A stretch of DNA of 64,000 nt, taken from contig NC_020284.1 of NCBI RefSeq assembly GCF_000340905.1, positions 310,001-374,000 on the forward strand, given 5' to 3'. The number at the start of each line of letters is the position of its first letter. The first letter of the stretch is position 1. Under the pieces are notes generated by a model. It saw only the letters and a list, made by a program, of their open reading frames with translations, did no database searches and was not told where the DNA came from. This document shows, one piece after another, positions 1-8,983 of the stretch. This DNA is from Candidatus Kinetoplastibacterium galatii TCC219 (lineage in GTDB: Bacteria > Pseudomonadota > Gammaproteobacteria > Burkholderiales > Burkholderiaceae_B). The position numbers were made by a program, and so were the translations under genes.

Positions 1-617
1 TAATCCCACCAACTATAGGATTTTTCAGGTTGTTTAAATAATCTAAAGGCATCTACTAAACCTAGCTGTATAAGTTTATTGAATGATTTGCGCTCAGTAC
101 TGGATGTTAATATCTGGTCTTTACAAATCTCTGAATTATAAACATCATCATCTTTAGGAGCTACATTATAATCACCAAGCACTATAAGATGGTCATTTTT
201 TAGTAATTCATTTTTTACTAGATCAGCTAATTTATCAAACCATTTAATTTTATATTCATACTTTTCGCTGTCTATCATTTGACCATTAGGGCAATATACA
301 CACACAACACAAATTTTTCCAATTTCTGATGAAATAGTTACGGATATTAATCTTTTTTGTTCTTCAATATTGCCGTATAGATTATATGAAGTTTTTGTGG
401 ATTGATATCTGCTGACGATAGCTACGCCATTAAATGTTTTTTGCCCAAGCCAATAGCTCTTGTAGCCTAAGCTCTTAAATGATTCATATGGAAATTTATC
501 GTCAGTAATTTTTGTTTCTTGTAGACATAGAACATCAATATCATTCTGAACTAAAAAATTTAATACCTGTTCTAAACGTACTTTTAAAGAATTAACATTC
601 CAGGTTGCTATATTCAT
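1..617 (-). CDS. xthA: Exodeoxyribonuclease III (3' end outside window)
   Basis: Class II AP endonuclease and 3'-5' exonuclease of base excision repair. The reading frame opens with MNIATWNVNSLKVR, continues through the metal-binding LQETK segment, has the central GDYNVAP motif (GDFNIAP in the family), and is still open at SYSWWDY where the window stops. About 205 of the usual 255-270 residues are present, so the last quarter is missing only because of the window edge. It lies downstream of rpsT on the same strand. The family is clear from the start and catalytic motifs. No frameshift is visible in the part present. Confidence 0.93.
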   Translation of the reverse strand, partial: MNIATWNVNSLKVRLEQVLNFLVQNDIDVLCLQETKITDDKFPYESFKSLGYKSYWLGQKTFNGVAIVSRYQSTKTSYNLYGNIEEQKRLISVTISSEIGKICVVCVYCPNGQMIDSEKYEYKIKWFDKLADLVKNELLKNDHLIVLGDYNVAPKDDDVYNSEICKDQILTSSTERKSFNKLIQLGLVDAFRLFKQPEKSYSWWD

Positions 618-700
618 ATAAAAATAACCATACGGCATGTCATAAAATAACAACAAATGACAGATATTTAAAATATGATTAAAAATTTATAAGATTATTA

Positions 701-970
701 CTAGCTTAATAACATGTTTTTAACAGACGTTGCTAGACGACTCTTATGACGCGCAGCTTTGTTTTTATGAATTATACCTTTATCTGCTATTCTATCTATT
801 ATGCTTGTCGCTTTTCTTAAAATATTCTCAGATGTACTCTTATCTTTCGATTCAATAGATTGATTTACTCTTTTTATAGCAGTACGTAACATTGATCTTA
901 AACTAGAATTATGTTTATTTCTTTCTACTGATTGACGTGCACGTTTACGAGCTTGTGATGTATTAGCCAT
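701..970 (-). CDS. rpsT: 30S ribosomal protein S20
   Basis: Small, lysine- and arginine-rich primary binding protein of 16S rRNA. The 89 residues begin MANTSQARKRARQ, and the middle carries the S20 hallmark segment KGIIHKNKAARHKSRL. The length equals the family norm. An AAGGA ribosome-binding site sits just before the ATG. The gene stands alone between murJ upstream and xthA downstream, with no overlap. In Betaproteobacteria rpsT is commonly next to murJ (mviN), which supports both calls. Confidence 0.97.
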   Translation of the reverse strand: MANTSQARKRARQSVERNKHNSSLRSMLRTAIKRVNQSIESKDKSTSENILRKATSIIDRIADKGIIHKNKAARHKSRLATSVKNMLLS

Positions 971-1072
971 TTTTCCTTAATTCTTTTTAATTTAAAGTTA
1001 TAAAGTAGTCAATTATAAAGTTTTTATAATTTAAGTAAAATATTTTTTGCTTATAAAAAATATTTTATAATG

Positions 1073-1096
1073 TTTAATAATTATTCAATTATTAAA
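1073..1096 (-). terminator. AT-only hairpin after murJ
   Basis: Ten-base perfect inverted repeat (1073-1082 with 1087-1096) around a four-base loop, in the spacer between the end of murJ and rpsT. The stem has no G or C and no clear U-run follows on the minus strand, so it may be a weak terminator or simply a chance product of AT-rich sequence. Confidence 0.25.
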
Positions 1097-1139
1097 TATT
1101 ATAATTATATGTTTATTTTTATATTAAAATACAAGTATT

Positions 1140-2741
1140 TTAATATTCTTTTTTTGTGATAAATAAATTAAAAAAATCTTTCGATCTCATGCCACATATA
1201 AATAATAAGGCAACATATATTATAAATCCTACTATTAGTATAGATGATAGTATCGAAAATCTTTGTATTACATTCGATTGTAGCTCAATCCAGTTAATTT
1301 TATGATCAAAGAAATTCAGAAAAACTCCCATTAGAATTGATGCTGGTATTAAACGCAATAGGATAATTATCCATCCATTTTTATATGATTTAAATACATT
1401 ATTTCTTTTTAAAAGAAATAGCATAAATATAGAATTCAATGTAGCACCAACGCTGTAAGAAATAGCTATACCTATATGAGAGTATAATGGCACAAGGAAT
1501 ATATTTAATGTTTGCGCAAGAAACAACGATATCAATGCAGTTTTAGTAGGTGTTAAGGTATCTTGCATCGCATAGAATGCAGAAGATAATATTTTAATAG
1601 TCATCATTCCTAGCAATCCTATCGAATATGCTAGAACAGCTGATTTTGTATTACATACATCTATTTGATTAAATTCTCCATAATGGAATAACACAGTTAC
1701 TAATCCATTTGGTATTGCTACCATGCATACCATCGAAGGAACTCCAAATAACAATATTATTTTAAGACTATTATTTATTAATAAATTATATTTATCTTGA
1801 TTTTTACTGACATATGATCTTGATAGATCAGGTAGCATTACTGTACCTAATGCCAATCCTATTAATGCAGTTGGTAAATCTACTATTCTGTCTGCTAAAG
1901 TTAGCCATGTTAAGCTACCTGGTGCTAGCCAGGTAGCTATATTTGTATTTATTAAAAGAGAAATTTGAGATATAGAGACACCAATTAATGCAGGCATCAT
2001 TTTTCTTATTATATTTTTTACATATTTGTCGTTATATGCTCTAGCAAAATCAAATGACACAGACGGTTGTAAATTTATTTTTGATATAGCTATCCATTGT
2101 ATAGAAAGTTGTGCAATGCCTCCTACTATTACTCCTATGGATAAAGCATATATTGGTTGGATTGTTTCCTTTGCAAATATTAAGCAAGTCAGAACCATTG
2201 AAATATTAAGTAATGCTGGTGTAATAGCAGGTACAGAGAATTTCTTCCAAGTATTTAATATACAAGAGGCAAATGCTGTTAGAGAAATAAGAATAACATA
2301 TGGGAACATTATTCTTGTCATTAGTACAGTTGCATTGAACTGATTGGTATCATTGGTATTTTTGCATATTCCGCTAGCAAATATTTTAATTATTAAAGGA
2401 GTGAAGATTAAGCCAAGTATAGTAATTACTATTAAAGAAGTTGTAAGTAAAAGCGCCATTCTAGTGATCAAATTGTGAATATTTTCGCTTAAACTATTTT
2501 CACTTTTTGACTCGCTTCTCGCTAGACTCAACGTAGGTATAAATGCCTGAGCAAATGAACCTTCTGCAAAAATCTTTCTGAGCATGTTTGGTATTCGAAA
2601 AGCTATCCAAAAAGCATCACTTAGAGAATTTGCTCCTATGTTTTTTGCTATTACTATGTCACGAGCAAGTCCAGTTATACGTGATAGTAATGTAAAAACA
2701 CTTACAGTTATTATAGATCGTAGTGTTCCTTTCAAAATCAT
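1140..2741 (-). CDS. murJ: Lipid II flippase MurJ
   Basis: Polytopic inner-membrane protein of the MOP superfamily that moves lipid-linked peptidoglycan precursor to the periplasmic face. The 533 residues are hydrophobic throughout, with about 14 predicted membrane spans. The N-terminal segment (SRITGLARDIVIAKNIG ... LSDAFWIAFRIPNMLRKIFAEGSFAQAF) is diagnostic, and the family's conserved basic residues are present there. Slightly longer than E. coli MurJ (511). Intact, with no internal stop. Its retention, with uppS and mltG elsewhere in the window, indicates that a peptidoglycan layer is made. Confidence 0.95.
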   Translation of the reverse strand: MILKGTLRSIITVSVFTLLSRITGLARDIVIAKNIGANSLSDAFWIAFRIPNMLRKIFAEGSFAQAFIPTLSLARSESKSENSLSENIHNLITRMALLLTTSLIVITILGLIFTPLIIKIFASGICKNTNDTNQFNATVLMTRIMFPYVILISLTAFASCILNTWKKFSVPAITPALLNISMVLTCLIFAKETIQPIYALSIGVIVGGIAQLSIQWIAISKINLQPSVSFDFARAYNDKYVKNIIRKMMPALIGVSISQISLLINTNIATWLAPGSLTWLTLADRIVDLPTALIGLALGTVMLPDLSRSYVSKNQDKYNLLINNSLKIILLFGVPSMVCMVAIPNGLVTVLFHYGEFNQIDVCNTKSAVLAYSIGLLGMMTIKILSSAFYAMQDTLTPTKTALISLFLAQTLNIFLVPLYSHIGIAISYSVGATLNSIFMLFLLKRNNVFKSYKNGWIIILLRLIPASILMGVFLNFFDHKINWIELQSNVIQRFSILSSILIVGFIIYVALLFICGMRSKDFFNLFITKKEY

Positions 2742-2860
2742 AATCCAAAGTTATCTTTAATTTAAATATTGCATTAAATAATACAGGTTATTAATACAGA
2801 CTTTTTTAATTAATTCCATATAACTATAATTTGTTCTTATTTAATCAAAACTTGCTAAAA

Positions 2861-2888
2861 GCATAGTTGAATATTTATTCAACTATGC
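2861..2888 (-). terminator. Rho-independent terminator of adk
   Basis: Perfect 12-bp inverted repeat (2861-2872 and 2877-2888) with a 4-base loop. On the minus strand it is followed by TTTTAG. One arm encodes the last four codons of adk and the loop contains its stop codon, so hairpin and coding end overlap. Confidence 0.75.
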
Positions 2889-3531
2889 AAGAAAAAATTC
2901 TTTTGCTAATTTCCTCAACTGATCCAATCCCAGATATTCTTACATATTTAGGAGCATTGTATGGATCATTTTCATACCATTCCGAATAATATTCAACCAA
3001 TGGTCTAGTTTGCTTTTTATATACTTCTAATCTGTGTTTAACAGTTTCCTCACGGTCATCTTCTCTCTGTACTAAGTCCTCTCCTGTGATATCATCTTTC
3101 TCTGGTACTACTGGAGGATTGAATGTTATATGATAGCTGCGACCACTTGTGACATGTACTCTTCTTCCGCTAATCCTCTCTATTATACTACTCTCAGGAA
3201 CTTGGATTTCTACTACATAGTTCAATTCTATTTTTGCATTTTTTAAAGCATTTGCTTGCGGAATAGTTCTAGGAAAACCATCTAATAAATAGCCATTTGC
3301 ACAATCTTGATTCTTAAGACGAGATTTTACTAATTCGATAATGATTTCATCTGGCACTAATCTCCCGGAGTCTATTATTTTCTTTAATTCAATACTGAAT
3401 TCTGTCTCAGCTCTAATCTCTGTACGTAACATATCCCCAGTGGATATCTGAGGAATATTAAATTGCTTTGTTAAAAAAGCTGCTTGGGTGCCTTTGCCGG
3501 CTCCTGGCGGTCCGAGCAATATTAGACGCAT
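2875..3531 (-). CDS. adk: Adenylate kinase
   Basis: Catalyses ATP + AMP to 2 ADP in the cytosol. Residues 7-15 form the P-loop GPPGAGKGT. The AMP-binding region (STGDMLR) and the DGFPRT motif follow. The long LID insertion around residues 122-160 lacks the four zinc cysteines and has the non-zinc Gram-negative pattern. The length of 218 is the normal long-form size. It lies 44 bases downstream of kdsB on the same strand, the usual betaproteobacterial order. Transcription probably ends at the hairpin that overlaps its stop codon. Confidence 0.97.
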   Translation of the reverse strand: MRLILLGPPGAGKGTQAAFLTKQFNIPQISTGDMLRTEIRAETEFSIELKKIIDSGRLVPDEIIIELVKSRLKNQDCANGYLLDGFPRTIPQANALKNAKIELNYVVEIQVPESSIIERISGRRVHVTSGRSYHITFNPPVVPEKDDITGEDLVQREDDREETVKHRLEVYKKQTRPLVEYYSEWYENDPYNAPKYVRISGIGSVEEISKRIFSCIVE

Positions 3532-3575
3532 GAATACTCCTGAATTTTAATATAAATTATTATAAAATATAAAAA

Positions 3576-4379
3576 CTATTGGCAATATATTTGCATTTTC
3601 CTACTAAATATATCTCTTACTTTTTCTAAATCTTCAAGAGTATCAACTCCTGAATATATTTCTCTATTAACAATATCAACTGTTACTTTATAACCATTTT
3701 CTAAAGCTCTTAGCTGTTCTAATGATTCTAGTCTTTCCAATTTCCCTTTTTTCATAAATGGATATTTTTTTAAAAAAGATACTTTGTAAGCATATATTCC
3801 GATATGTCTATACCCATATGTATTATCCAGTTCTCGATTAATCCATGGTATACCTGACCTTGAGAAGTATAGTGCGTTATTTGATAGATCACAAACTACT
3901 TTAACAATGTTTTTATTTAGCATATCTTTTTCATCGTTAATTTTAAAGGCACATGTCGATATATTGGCTGAACTAGAATTTTTTAGTTTTTTTGCAACGG
4001 AGTTAATGATTTCTGGTTCTATTAATGGCTCATCTCCCTGTACATTTACTATTATCTCTTTATTTTTTAGTTTTAGTGCTTTTACAGATTCCGATAATCT
4101 GTCTGTTCCAGATTGATGATTCTGTGATGTTATTATGCTCTTAAAGCCATATTTATTAACGGTATCATAAATTTGTTGACTATCTGTTGCAACGTAGATT
4201 TCTCTAGCCTTAGATAATGATGATTGTTGAGCTACTCTGACAATCATCGGTAGGCCACATATATCTTTTAGTGGCTTACCAGGTAGTCTAGTAGAAGACA
4301 TCCTAGCAGGTATAATCACTATAAAATCATTATTTAAATCTGCTATTGACTTATTTTTAATTGATTCTTTAATAACCAT
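3576..4379 (-). CDS. kdsB: CMP-Kdo synthetase (3-deoxy-manno-octulosonate cytidylyltransferase)
   Basis: Activates Kdo with CTP for attachment to lipid A. The nucleotide-binding signature IIPARMSSTRLPGKPL begins near residue 22, and the NVQGDEPLI and YRHIGIYAY segments are typical. At 267 residues it is about 15 longer than most relatives because of an N-terminal extension (MVIKESIKNKSIADLNND). A start at a later codon is possible but no internal ATG precedes the signature. It begins one base after the stop of the small Trm112-like gene, so the two are very likely co-translated. Confidence 0.94.
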   Translation of the reverse strand: MVIKESIKNKSIADLNNDFIVIIPARMSSTRLPGKPLKDICGLPMIVRVAQQSSLSKAREIYVATDSQQIYDTVNKYGFKSIITSQNHQSGTDRLSESVKALKLKNKEIIVNVQGDEPLIEPEIINSVAKKLKNSSSANISTCAFKINDEKDMLNKNIVKVVCDLSNNALYFSRSGIPWINRELDNTYGYRHIGIYAYKVSFLKKYPFMKKGKLERLESLEQLRALENGYKVTVDIVNREIYSGVDTLEDLEKVRDIFSRKMQIYCQ

Positions 4380-4380
4380 G

Positions 4381-4551
4381 TTATATGTCTTGAATTGATC
4401 TAGCTTGGTCGCACAACATTATTGGGATACCGTCACGTATCTGAAATGCTATTGCATCAGCATTGCAAATAAGCTCAGTTTTAATTTTATTATAAACTAG
4501 TTTCCCACCGCATTTAGGGCAAATAAGCACATCGATAAAGTTATCTTTCAT
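4381..4551 (-). CDS. Trm112/YcaR-family small zinc-ribbon-like protein
   Basis: A 56-residue protein between lpxK and kdsB. It contains CPKCGGKL at residues 11-18, further cysteines at 29 and 47, and ends with the GIPIML block that typifies the YcaR/Trm112 family. In Gram-negative bacteria the family almost always sits between lpxK and kdsB, as here. Its biochemical role in bacteria is not established; eukaryotic Trm112 activates methyltransferases. The stop codon is one base from the kdsB start. It is short but strongly supported by sequence and position. Confidence 0.9.
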   Translation of the reverse strand: MKDNFIDVLICPKCGGKLVYNKIKTELICNADAIAFQIRDGIPIMLCDQARSIQDI

Positions 4552-4592
4552 AATGAGTTATTTTAAATTATTTATTTGAATTGTTCTGCATA

Positions 4593-5678
4593 TTATAAAT
4601 GATCTTTTAATTTCATGCTGGCTTGATGCATTTGATTTGATAAATAACTAAAAAAATCTTTGTCTGAAAATTCTGCGGCTACACTTATTTCCCAAATCCT
4701 GGGATCTTTACTACCAGAATATTTAACAGCATCTTTTGATGTTATTAAAATAGCATCGGCTGATATATCACAAAATGAAAAGTTATTAAGTTTACAATGG
4801 TCCATTAATTTTATGTGTGACGAAGGGTATATCATGCAATCATTAAGAGTCTTAATAAATCTTTCATTATTTCCTATCCCTGATATTGCAACAATTTTTC
4901 TATGATAGTTATTGCGATTAAAATAGCTTATTGGGCGATTATTTTTTAACCCGCTTATATTAAAAGCAAACTCAGGTCTCAGATACATATCTATATGATA
5001 AGGTTTACTCTTTTCAAGACAAATACTCTTATTAATCATTTCTTTACAATTTATTCTATTGCTTACAATTAGATCTACTTGATCAAGTCTTAGCACAGAA
5101 TCTCTTAATGGTCCAGATGGTATTAATCTCCCATTTCCTATCCCTCTATTATCTTGAACTATGATCTCAAAATCCCTTTCCATTGAACTATGCTGCAATC
5201 CGTCATCCGAGATAATAATATCAATATTTGGGAAATTATGTAACAGTGATTTTATTGCAATACATCTTTTAGGATGAACTGAAATAGGAGCTCCTGTTTT
5301 TTTTGTAATTAATGTTGGTTCATCACCGAATTCTGAGTAATCTACATCTTTATAGCCTACTTTTGCAGTATTTCCAATCCTGACACCATAACCTCTGCTT
5401 ATAATACCTGGATTCCAGCCTTTAGCTTTTAATTCTTTGGTTATTGATATCACAACTGGTGTTTTCCCAGTTCCTCCTATGTATATATTTCCTACAACGA
5501 TAATAGGTATTCTAGCTCTAAAAACTTTTAGTATTTTTGACTTGTATAGATAATTTTTAATAAATAATAAGAACTTTATTGTCTGTGAAATTGGATATAG
5601 AATATTGCTTAGTAAGCCTTTTCTCATCCACTGTTTATGTATATATTCATTCACTTTATTATAATTCATAGAGCTCAT
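4593..5678 (-). CDS. lpxK: Tetraacyldisaccharide 4'-kinase
   Basis: Inner-membrane-associated kinase that phosphorylates the 4' position of the lipid A disaccharide, the step before Kdo addition by WaaA. An N-terminal hydrophobic anchor (about residues 22-45) precedes the P-loop GGTGKT at residues 68-73. SRGYG and the ISDDGLQH motif follow. The length of 361 is slightly above the usual 330-345. The extra residues are N-terminal, and a start at the fourth codon (MNYNK) would also work. First gene of lpxK-trm112-kdsB-adk, reading away from the AT-rich spacer upstream. Confidence 0.94.
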   Translation of the reverse strand: MSSMNYNKVNEYIHKQWMRKGLLSNILYPISQTIKFLLFIKNYLYKSKILKVFRARIPIIVVGNIYIGGTGKTPVVISITKELKAKGWNPGIISRGYGVRIGNTAKVGYKDVDYSEFGDEPTLITKKTGAPISVHPKRCIAIKSLLHNFPNIDIIISDDGLQHSSMERDFEIIVQDNRGIGNGRLIPSGPLRDSVLRLDQVDLIVSNRINCKEMINKSICLEKSKPYHIDMYLRPEFAFNISGLKNNRPISYFNRNNYHRKIVAISGIGNNERFIKTLNDCMIYPSSHIKLMDHCKLNNFSFCDISADAILITSKDAVKYSGSKDPRIWEISVAAEFSDKDFFSYLSNQMHQASMKLKDHL

Positions 5679-6010
5679 AATTAAATTAAAGATATTTTTT
5701 GTTGCCTAAAATGAAAATAAATACTGAAAATATCTGACAAATTACGTAACTATTGTATATAGAAATTTATATAAAGAATATATCCACAGATTTTGTGGAT
5801 AATTCTGTTATTAACTTTGCGAATGGATTGTGTTGCTTATTATTCAAGTGGTTTGTACAATAATTATACAGTTTTGTGAAATAATTATATTTATCAATAA
5901 GATACGATATGTTTATTTGCTTCTTAAGATTATTTAATTATTTTTTGTTAGGATATATACGATATTTATATATTGTATTGCCCTGTGGATAGTTATAATT
6001 GGTTAATTAA
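5679..6010. other. AT-rich divergent spacer with DnaA-box-like sites (candidate oriC)
   Basis: A 332-base gene-free spacer between divergent lpxK and xseA. It contains two inverted DnaA-type 9-mers, ATATCCACA (5780-5788) and, on the other strand, a perfect TTATCCACA (5794-5802). Together they form an 8-bp dyad with a 5-base spacer. A third copy with one mismatch, CTATCCACA, lies on the minus strand at 5984-5992. The rest is AT-rich sequence that could unwind. Seven genes to the left all read left, while most genes to the right read right, as expected around an origin. It could instead be just a divergent promoter region. Confidence 0.4.
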
Positions 6011-7351
6011 ATGAAAAATGATAGCGATAGTGATTTAGATGATATCTTCACTGTTTCGGAATTAAATAAAAAAATTAGTTTATTGCTTGAGAATGAAATT
6101 TCTTTAGTATGGGTTAGGGGAGAGGTTTCTAATTTTATTATTGCTAACTCTGGTCATTGGTATTTTACCCTAAAAGATAGTGCCGCCTCAGTAAGGGTTG
6201 TTATGTTCAAAGGCAGAACTAGCACAATAAAACAGATACCAAAAGACGGTGATGAACTAGAGATTTGTGCAAATGCTTCTTTATACATACCTAGAGGTGA
6301 TTATCAATTACAATCTATTTCTATAAGAAAATCTGGGGTTGGTGGATTATATGAAAAATTTTTGGAACTAAAAAATAAATTATCCGAAGATGGTGTTTTT
6401 AATCAAGCAAATCGTAAACCAAAATTAATACCTATATCCGTTGGGATAATAACGTCTCTACGATCTGCTGCTCTTAGAGACGTTCTGTCTTCGTTAAAAA
6501 GAAGAGCCCCTTATGTTAAAATTGTTATATACAATACTCCTGTGCAAGGAGTAGATGCTGCGAAAAAAATATTAGAACAAATTACTATCGCCAATAATAG
6601 ACTAGAAGTTGATACGCTTTTATTAGTTCGAGGCGGTGGCAGCTTAGAGGATTTATGGTGTTTTAATGATGAGTCTTTAGCACGCACTATAGCTAATAGT
6701 TACATTCCTATAATAAGTGGAATTGGTCATGAAACCGATTTTACTATAGCTGATTTTGCTTCAGATATAAGAGCTACAACACCCACAGCCGCTGCTGAGC
6801 TTTCTTGTCCTAATATTCTTGACCTGATGAGTAAAATTCAGTTTTGCTGGAAGCGCCTAAGTAAATCTCAAAGACATATAATAAATAATTATTTCCAATC
6901 TTTAGACATATTATCTAGGAAAGTTTTGTCGCCTTTAACAAATATCAATACTAACCTAGAAAAGGTTAATCTATTAAAAAAAATGTTAATTTCTTGTTCT
7001 AGGAGTAATTTATCTAATAATTGGTCGATGTTTAATTTAATTGCAAATAGTTTGCATTTTAATACCCCAAACATTAGTATTGAGGAAAAGAGATTTTTGA
7101 TGTTGGCAGATAGACTTAAAAGGGTTTATAGTGGATACCTTTCTTCAAAACAAGCAGCAGTTCATTCTGTTATAGTTGGTCTTCATGCTTTAAATCCAGA
7201 GAACATTTTATCTAAAGGTTATTCTGTTGTTCGTGACACTTATGGCAATGTTATTAGAAATTATGATTGTGTGTCACAAGGGCAGAAACTAGAGATTCAA
7301 GTATTAGATGGTTTTATAGAAACCATAGTGCATAGTAGTAAAGTTAAATAA
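6011..7351 (+). CDS. xseA: Exodeoxyribonuclease VII large subunit
   Basis: Catalytic subunit of the bidirectional single-strand exonuclease ExoVII. An N-terminal OB-fold DNA-binding domain (about residues 13-100, with SGHWYFTLKD) is followed by the catalytic domain with GIITS, RGGGSLEDLWCFNDE near residue 207 and GIGHETDFTIADFASD. A long helical region and the C-terminal LSKGYSVV segment complete the family architecture. At 446 residues it is full length. The small subunit gene xseB is not in this window. It reads away from the spacer proposed as an origin and is followed closely by sodB. Confidence 0.95.
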   Translation: MKNDSDSDLDDIFTVSELNKKISLLLENEISLVWVRGEVSNFIIANSGHWYFTLKDSAASVRVVMFKGRTSTIKQIPKDGDELEICANASLYIPRGDYQLQSISIRKSGVGGLYEKFLELKNKLSEDGVFNQANRKPKLIPISVGIITSLRSAALRDVLSSLKRRAPYVKIVIYNTPVQGVDAAKKILEQITIANNRLEVDTLLLVRGGGSLEDLWCFNDESLARTIANSYIPIISGIGHETDFTIADFASDIRATTPTAAAELSCPNILDLMSKIQFCWKRLSKSQRHIINNYFQSLDILSRKVLSPLTNINTNLEKVNLLKKMLISCSRSNLSNNWSMFNLIANSLHFNTPNISIEEKRFLMLADRLKRVYSGYLSSKQAAVHSVIVGLHALNPENILSKGYSVVRDTYGNVIRNYDCVSQGQKLEIQVLDGFIETIVHSSKVK

Positions 7352-7378
7352 AGTTTTTTAAATGGAGTTTTTATAGCT

Positions 7379-7960
7379 ATGATTTATAATCTTCCACCTT
7401 TACCTTATGATGTAAACGCTTTATCACCGTATGTTTCTAAAGAAACTATAGAGTTTCATTATGGGAAGCATCATAAGGCATATGTTGATAACCTTAATAA
7501 TCTCATTGTTAACAATGAGTTAAAAGGATCAACTTTAGAAGAAATTATTAAGAAATCTACTGGTGTTATATTTAATAATGCCGCTCAAGTATGGAATCAT
7601 AATTTTTATTGGAATAGTCTTAGCCCTGTTTTTAATCAGCAACCTTCTAACTCTTTATTAAAATCAATAGATTCTAAGTGGGGTAGTTTTGAAAATTTCA
7701 AAGAAGCTTTTACCAAATCGGCATTAAGTAATTTTGGATCTGGATGGACTTGGCTAGTCAAAAAAACAGACGGATCTTTAGAAATAATTAATACAAGCAA
7801 TGCAAATTGCCCTATCACTACTGATAATAAGGCCCTTTTAACTTGTGATGTATGGGAACATGCTTATTATATAGACTATCGCAACGCTAGAGCTAAATAT
7901 TTAGATAATTTCTGGAAAATAATAAATTGGGAATTCGTGGATTCTAATTTTGCTGTTTAG
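7379..7960 (+). CDS. sodB: Superoxide dismutase, iron type
   Basis: Cytosolic dismutation of superoxide. Metal ligands are visible at His27, His74, Asp157 and His161. Gln70 in NNAAQVWNH, together with GSGWTWL, is typical of iron rather than manganese enzymes. The 193-residue length matches E. coli SodB. It lies 27 bases after xseA. The hairpin downstream suggests it ends the transcript facing the oppositely oriented cold-shock gene. As the only superoxide-detoxifying enzyme here, it would protect a symbiont exposed to host oxygen metabolism (inference). Confidence 0.97.
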   Translation: MIYNLPPLPYDVNALSPYVSKETIEFHYGKHHKAYVDNLNNLIVNNELKGSTLEEIIKKSTGVIFNNAAQVWNHNFYWNSLSPVFNQQPSNSLLKSIDSKWGSFENFKEAFTKSALSNFGSGWTWLVKKTDGSLEIINTSNANCPITTDNKALLTCDVWEHAYYIDYRNARAKYLDNFWKIINWEFVDSNFAV

Positions 7961-7984
7961 ACAAGTTGTGTTTTATTAACTAGA

Positions 7985-8018
7985 AAAGGACGTCAACAAA
8001 CTAATGCTGTCGTCCTTT
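7985..8018 (+). terminator. Terminator-like hairpin after sodB
   Basis: AAAGGACG (7985-7992) pairs with CGTCCTTT (8011-8018) across an 18-base loop that can extend the stem imperfectly. It lies between convergent sodB and csp and could serve both. The following sequence is AT-rich but lacks a pure U-run. Confidence 0.55.
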
Positions 8019-8105
8019 CATTATTAAACAATTATTAAAAATAATAAAACAAAATTTCAATAAATATCTAATTAATATAACAACTAGGAGATTACCCGTG
8101 TTGTT

Positions 8106-8354
8106 TTATGCCGATGTAATATTAAGTGCTTGTTTTCCTTTAGGACCTTGAACAGTTTCATAAGATACTTTCTGGCCTTCTTTTAATGTTTTAAAACCAT
8201 CCATTTGAATTGATGAGAAATGAGCAAATATCTCCTCTCCACCATTATCTGGAGTAATAAAACCAAAACCTTTGGCATCATTGAACCATTTTACGGTTCC
8301 TGTTGATTTAGATTGGTTACGATCGGTATTAAATGTGTCGTTTGTACTAGACAT
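8106..8354 (-). CDS. Cold-shock-domain RNA chaperone
   Basis: Single-stranded nucleic acid chaperone of the CspA family. One cold-shock OB-fold covers about residues 17-82, with [15 protein letters not shown] (RNP1) and EIFAHF (RNP2; usually VFVHF). The first 15 residues ([16 protein letters not shown]) are an extension not found in most Csp proteins. The start is supported by AGAGGCAG a few bases upstream. A single csp gene may be sufficient in a reduced genome. The 289-base region upstream could hold a long regulatory leader, but I see no convincing structure in it. Confidence 0.93.
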   Translation of the reverse strand: MSSTNDTFNTDRNQSKSTGTVKWFNDAKGFGFITPDNGGEEIFAHFSSIQMDGFKTLKEGQKVSYETVQGPKGKQALNITSA

Positions 8355-8643
8355 GCAGACTGCCTCTTTAAATCACATGCTTGCAGATAAAAAAATAGAA
8401 ATGAATAGAAAGCCAGGAGATTGTTACGCATGCAACAATCTAACTAGCAATATTAAACATTCCAACATTGTGATAATGCTACTCTTTCCTTTATCTAGTC
8501 AATAGACTAAGCAATACTTGTAATAATTTTCTAATAATTATATCGTTATTCCAACATTTAAGGTTATTTTTACAACATTTATTGATATTTGTTTTATATT
8601 TTAAACGTTCATAAATTTTTTATTTTTCTTAGGATTTAATGTT

Positions 8644-8907
8644 ATGAAAAAAAATAAATGGTTTGAGGAGTTACAAGAAAATATAGGGAATAGTATTGTT
8701 AGTGGTGCTTCTAGTTTAAAAAAAGATATAGAAAATGGGGTAAGTCTTTTAGTAAATAATGCCGTATCTAAATTAGATCTAGTTACGAATGAAGATTTAG
8801 AGTCACAAATAGAAATTTTAGATATTGTTAGAGAAGAGATATCTAAATTAAATCAATTAGTTGCTAACTTAGAATTACGCATAGAAGAATTGGAAAACAA
8901 TAAATAG
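8644..8907 (+). CDS. ubiK: UbiK/YqiC-family ubiquinone biosynthesis accessory factor
   Basis: Small helical protein of the BMFP/YqiC family. UbiK assists aerobic ubiquinone biosynthesis and forms trimers through a C-terminal coiled coil. The 87 residues contain the conserved centre (VSKLDLVTNEDLESQ, corresponding to LDLVSREEFD in relatives) and a heptad-like C-terminus from about residue 55 to 85 (LDIVREEISKLNQLVANLE). A TTAGGA ribosome-binding site lies upstream. It stands alone before the rpmI block, with a terminator-like hairpin in between. Assignment rests on length, the central motif and the coiled coil. Confidence 0.85.
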   Translation: MKKNKWFEELQENIGNSIVSGASSLKKDIENGVSLLVNNAVSKLDLVTNEDLESQIEILDIVREEISKLNQLVANLELRIEELENNK

Positions 8908-8944
8908 ATTTTTCTCATATTCATATAGTTTTTATAATGATCAT

Positions 8945-8983
8945 GCTATAATAGGATAGCACTTAGTTGATAACGATTAAGTG
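8945..8983 (+). terminator. Tandem hairpins between ubiK and rpmI (terminator or leader)
   Basis: A small hairpin (8945-8949 with 8956-8960) is followed by an 8-bp stem with one G-U pair (8960-8967 with 8976-8983) and then TTTGTTTTTTT, a good intrinsic terminator for ubiK. TATAAT at 8947-8952 could be a -10 box, in which case the second hairpin would lie in the rpmI leader. Confidence 0.6.

Noticed and set aside
638..662. TGTCAT / ATGACA inverted repeat between rpsT and xthA
   Set aside because: Only six base pairs with a 13-base AT-rich loop and no U-run; not distinguishable from chance.
2026..2343. 105-codon plus-strand frame inside murJ
   Set aside because: Antisense to a well-supported membrane protein gene, with no ribosome-binding site or recognisable motif; a shadow frame.
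8272..8505. 77-codon plus-strand frame overlapping csp and its upstream region
   Set aside because: Its first part is antisense to the cold-shock domain and the rest looks like translated spacer; no ribosome-binding site.
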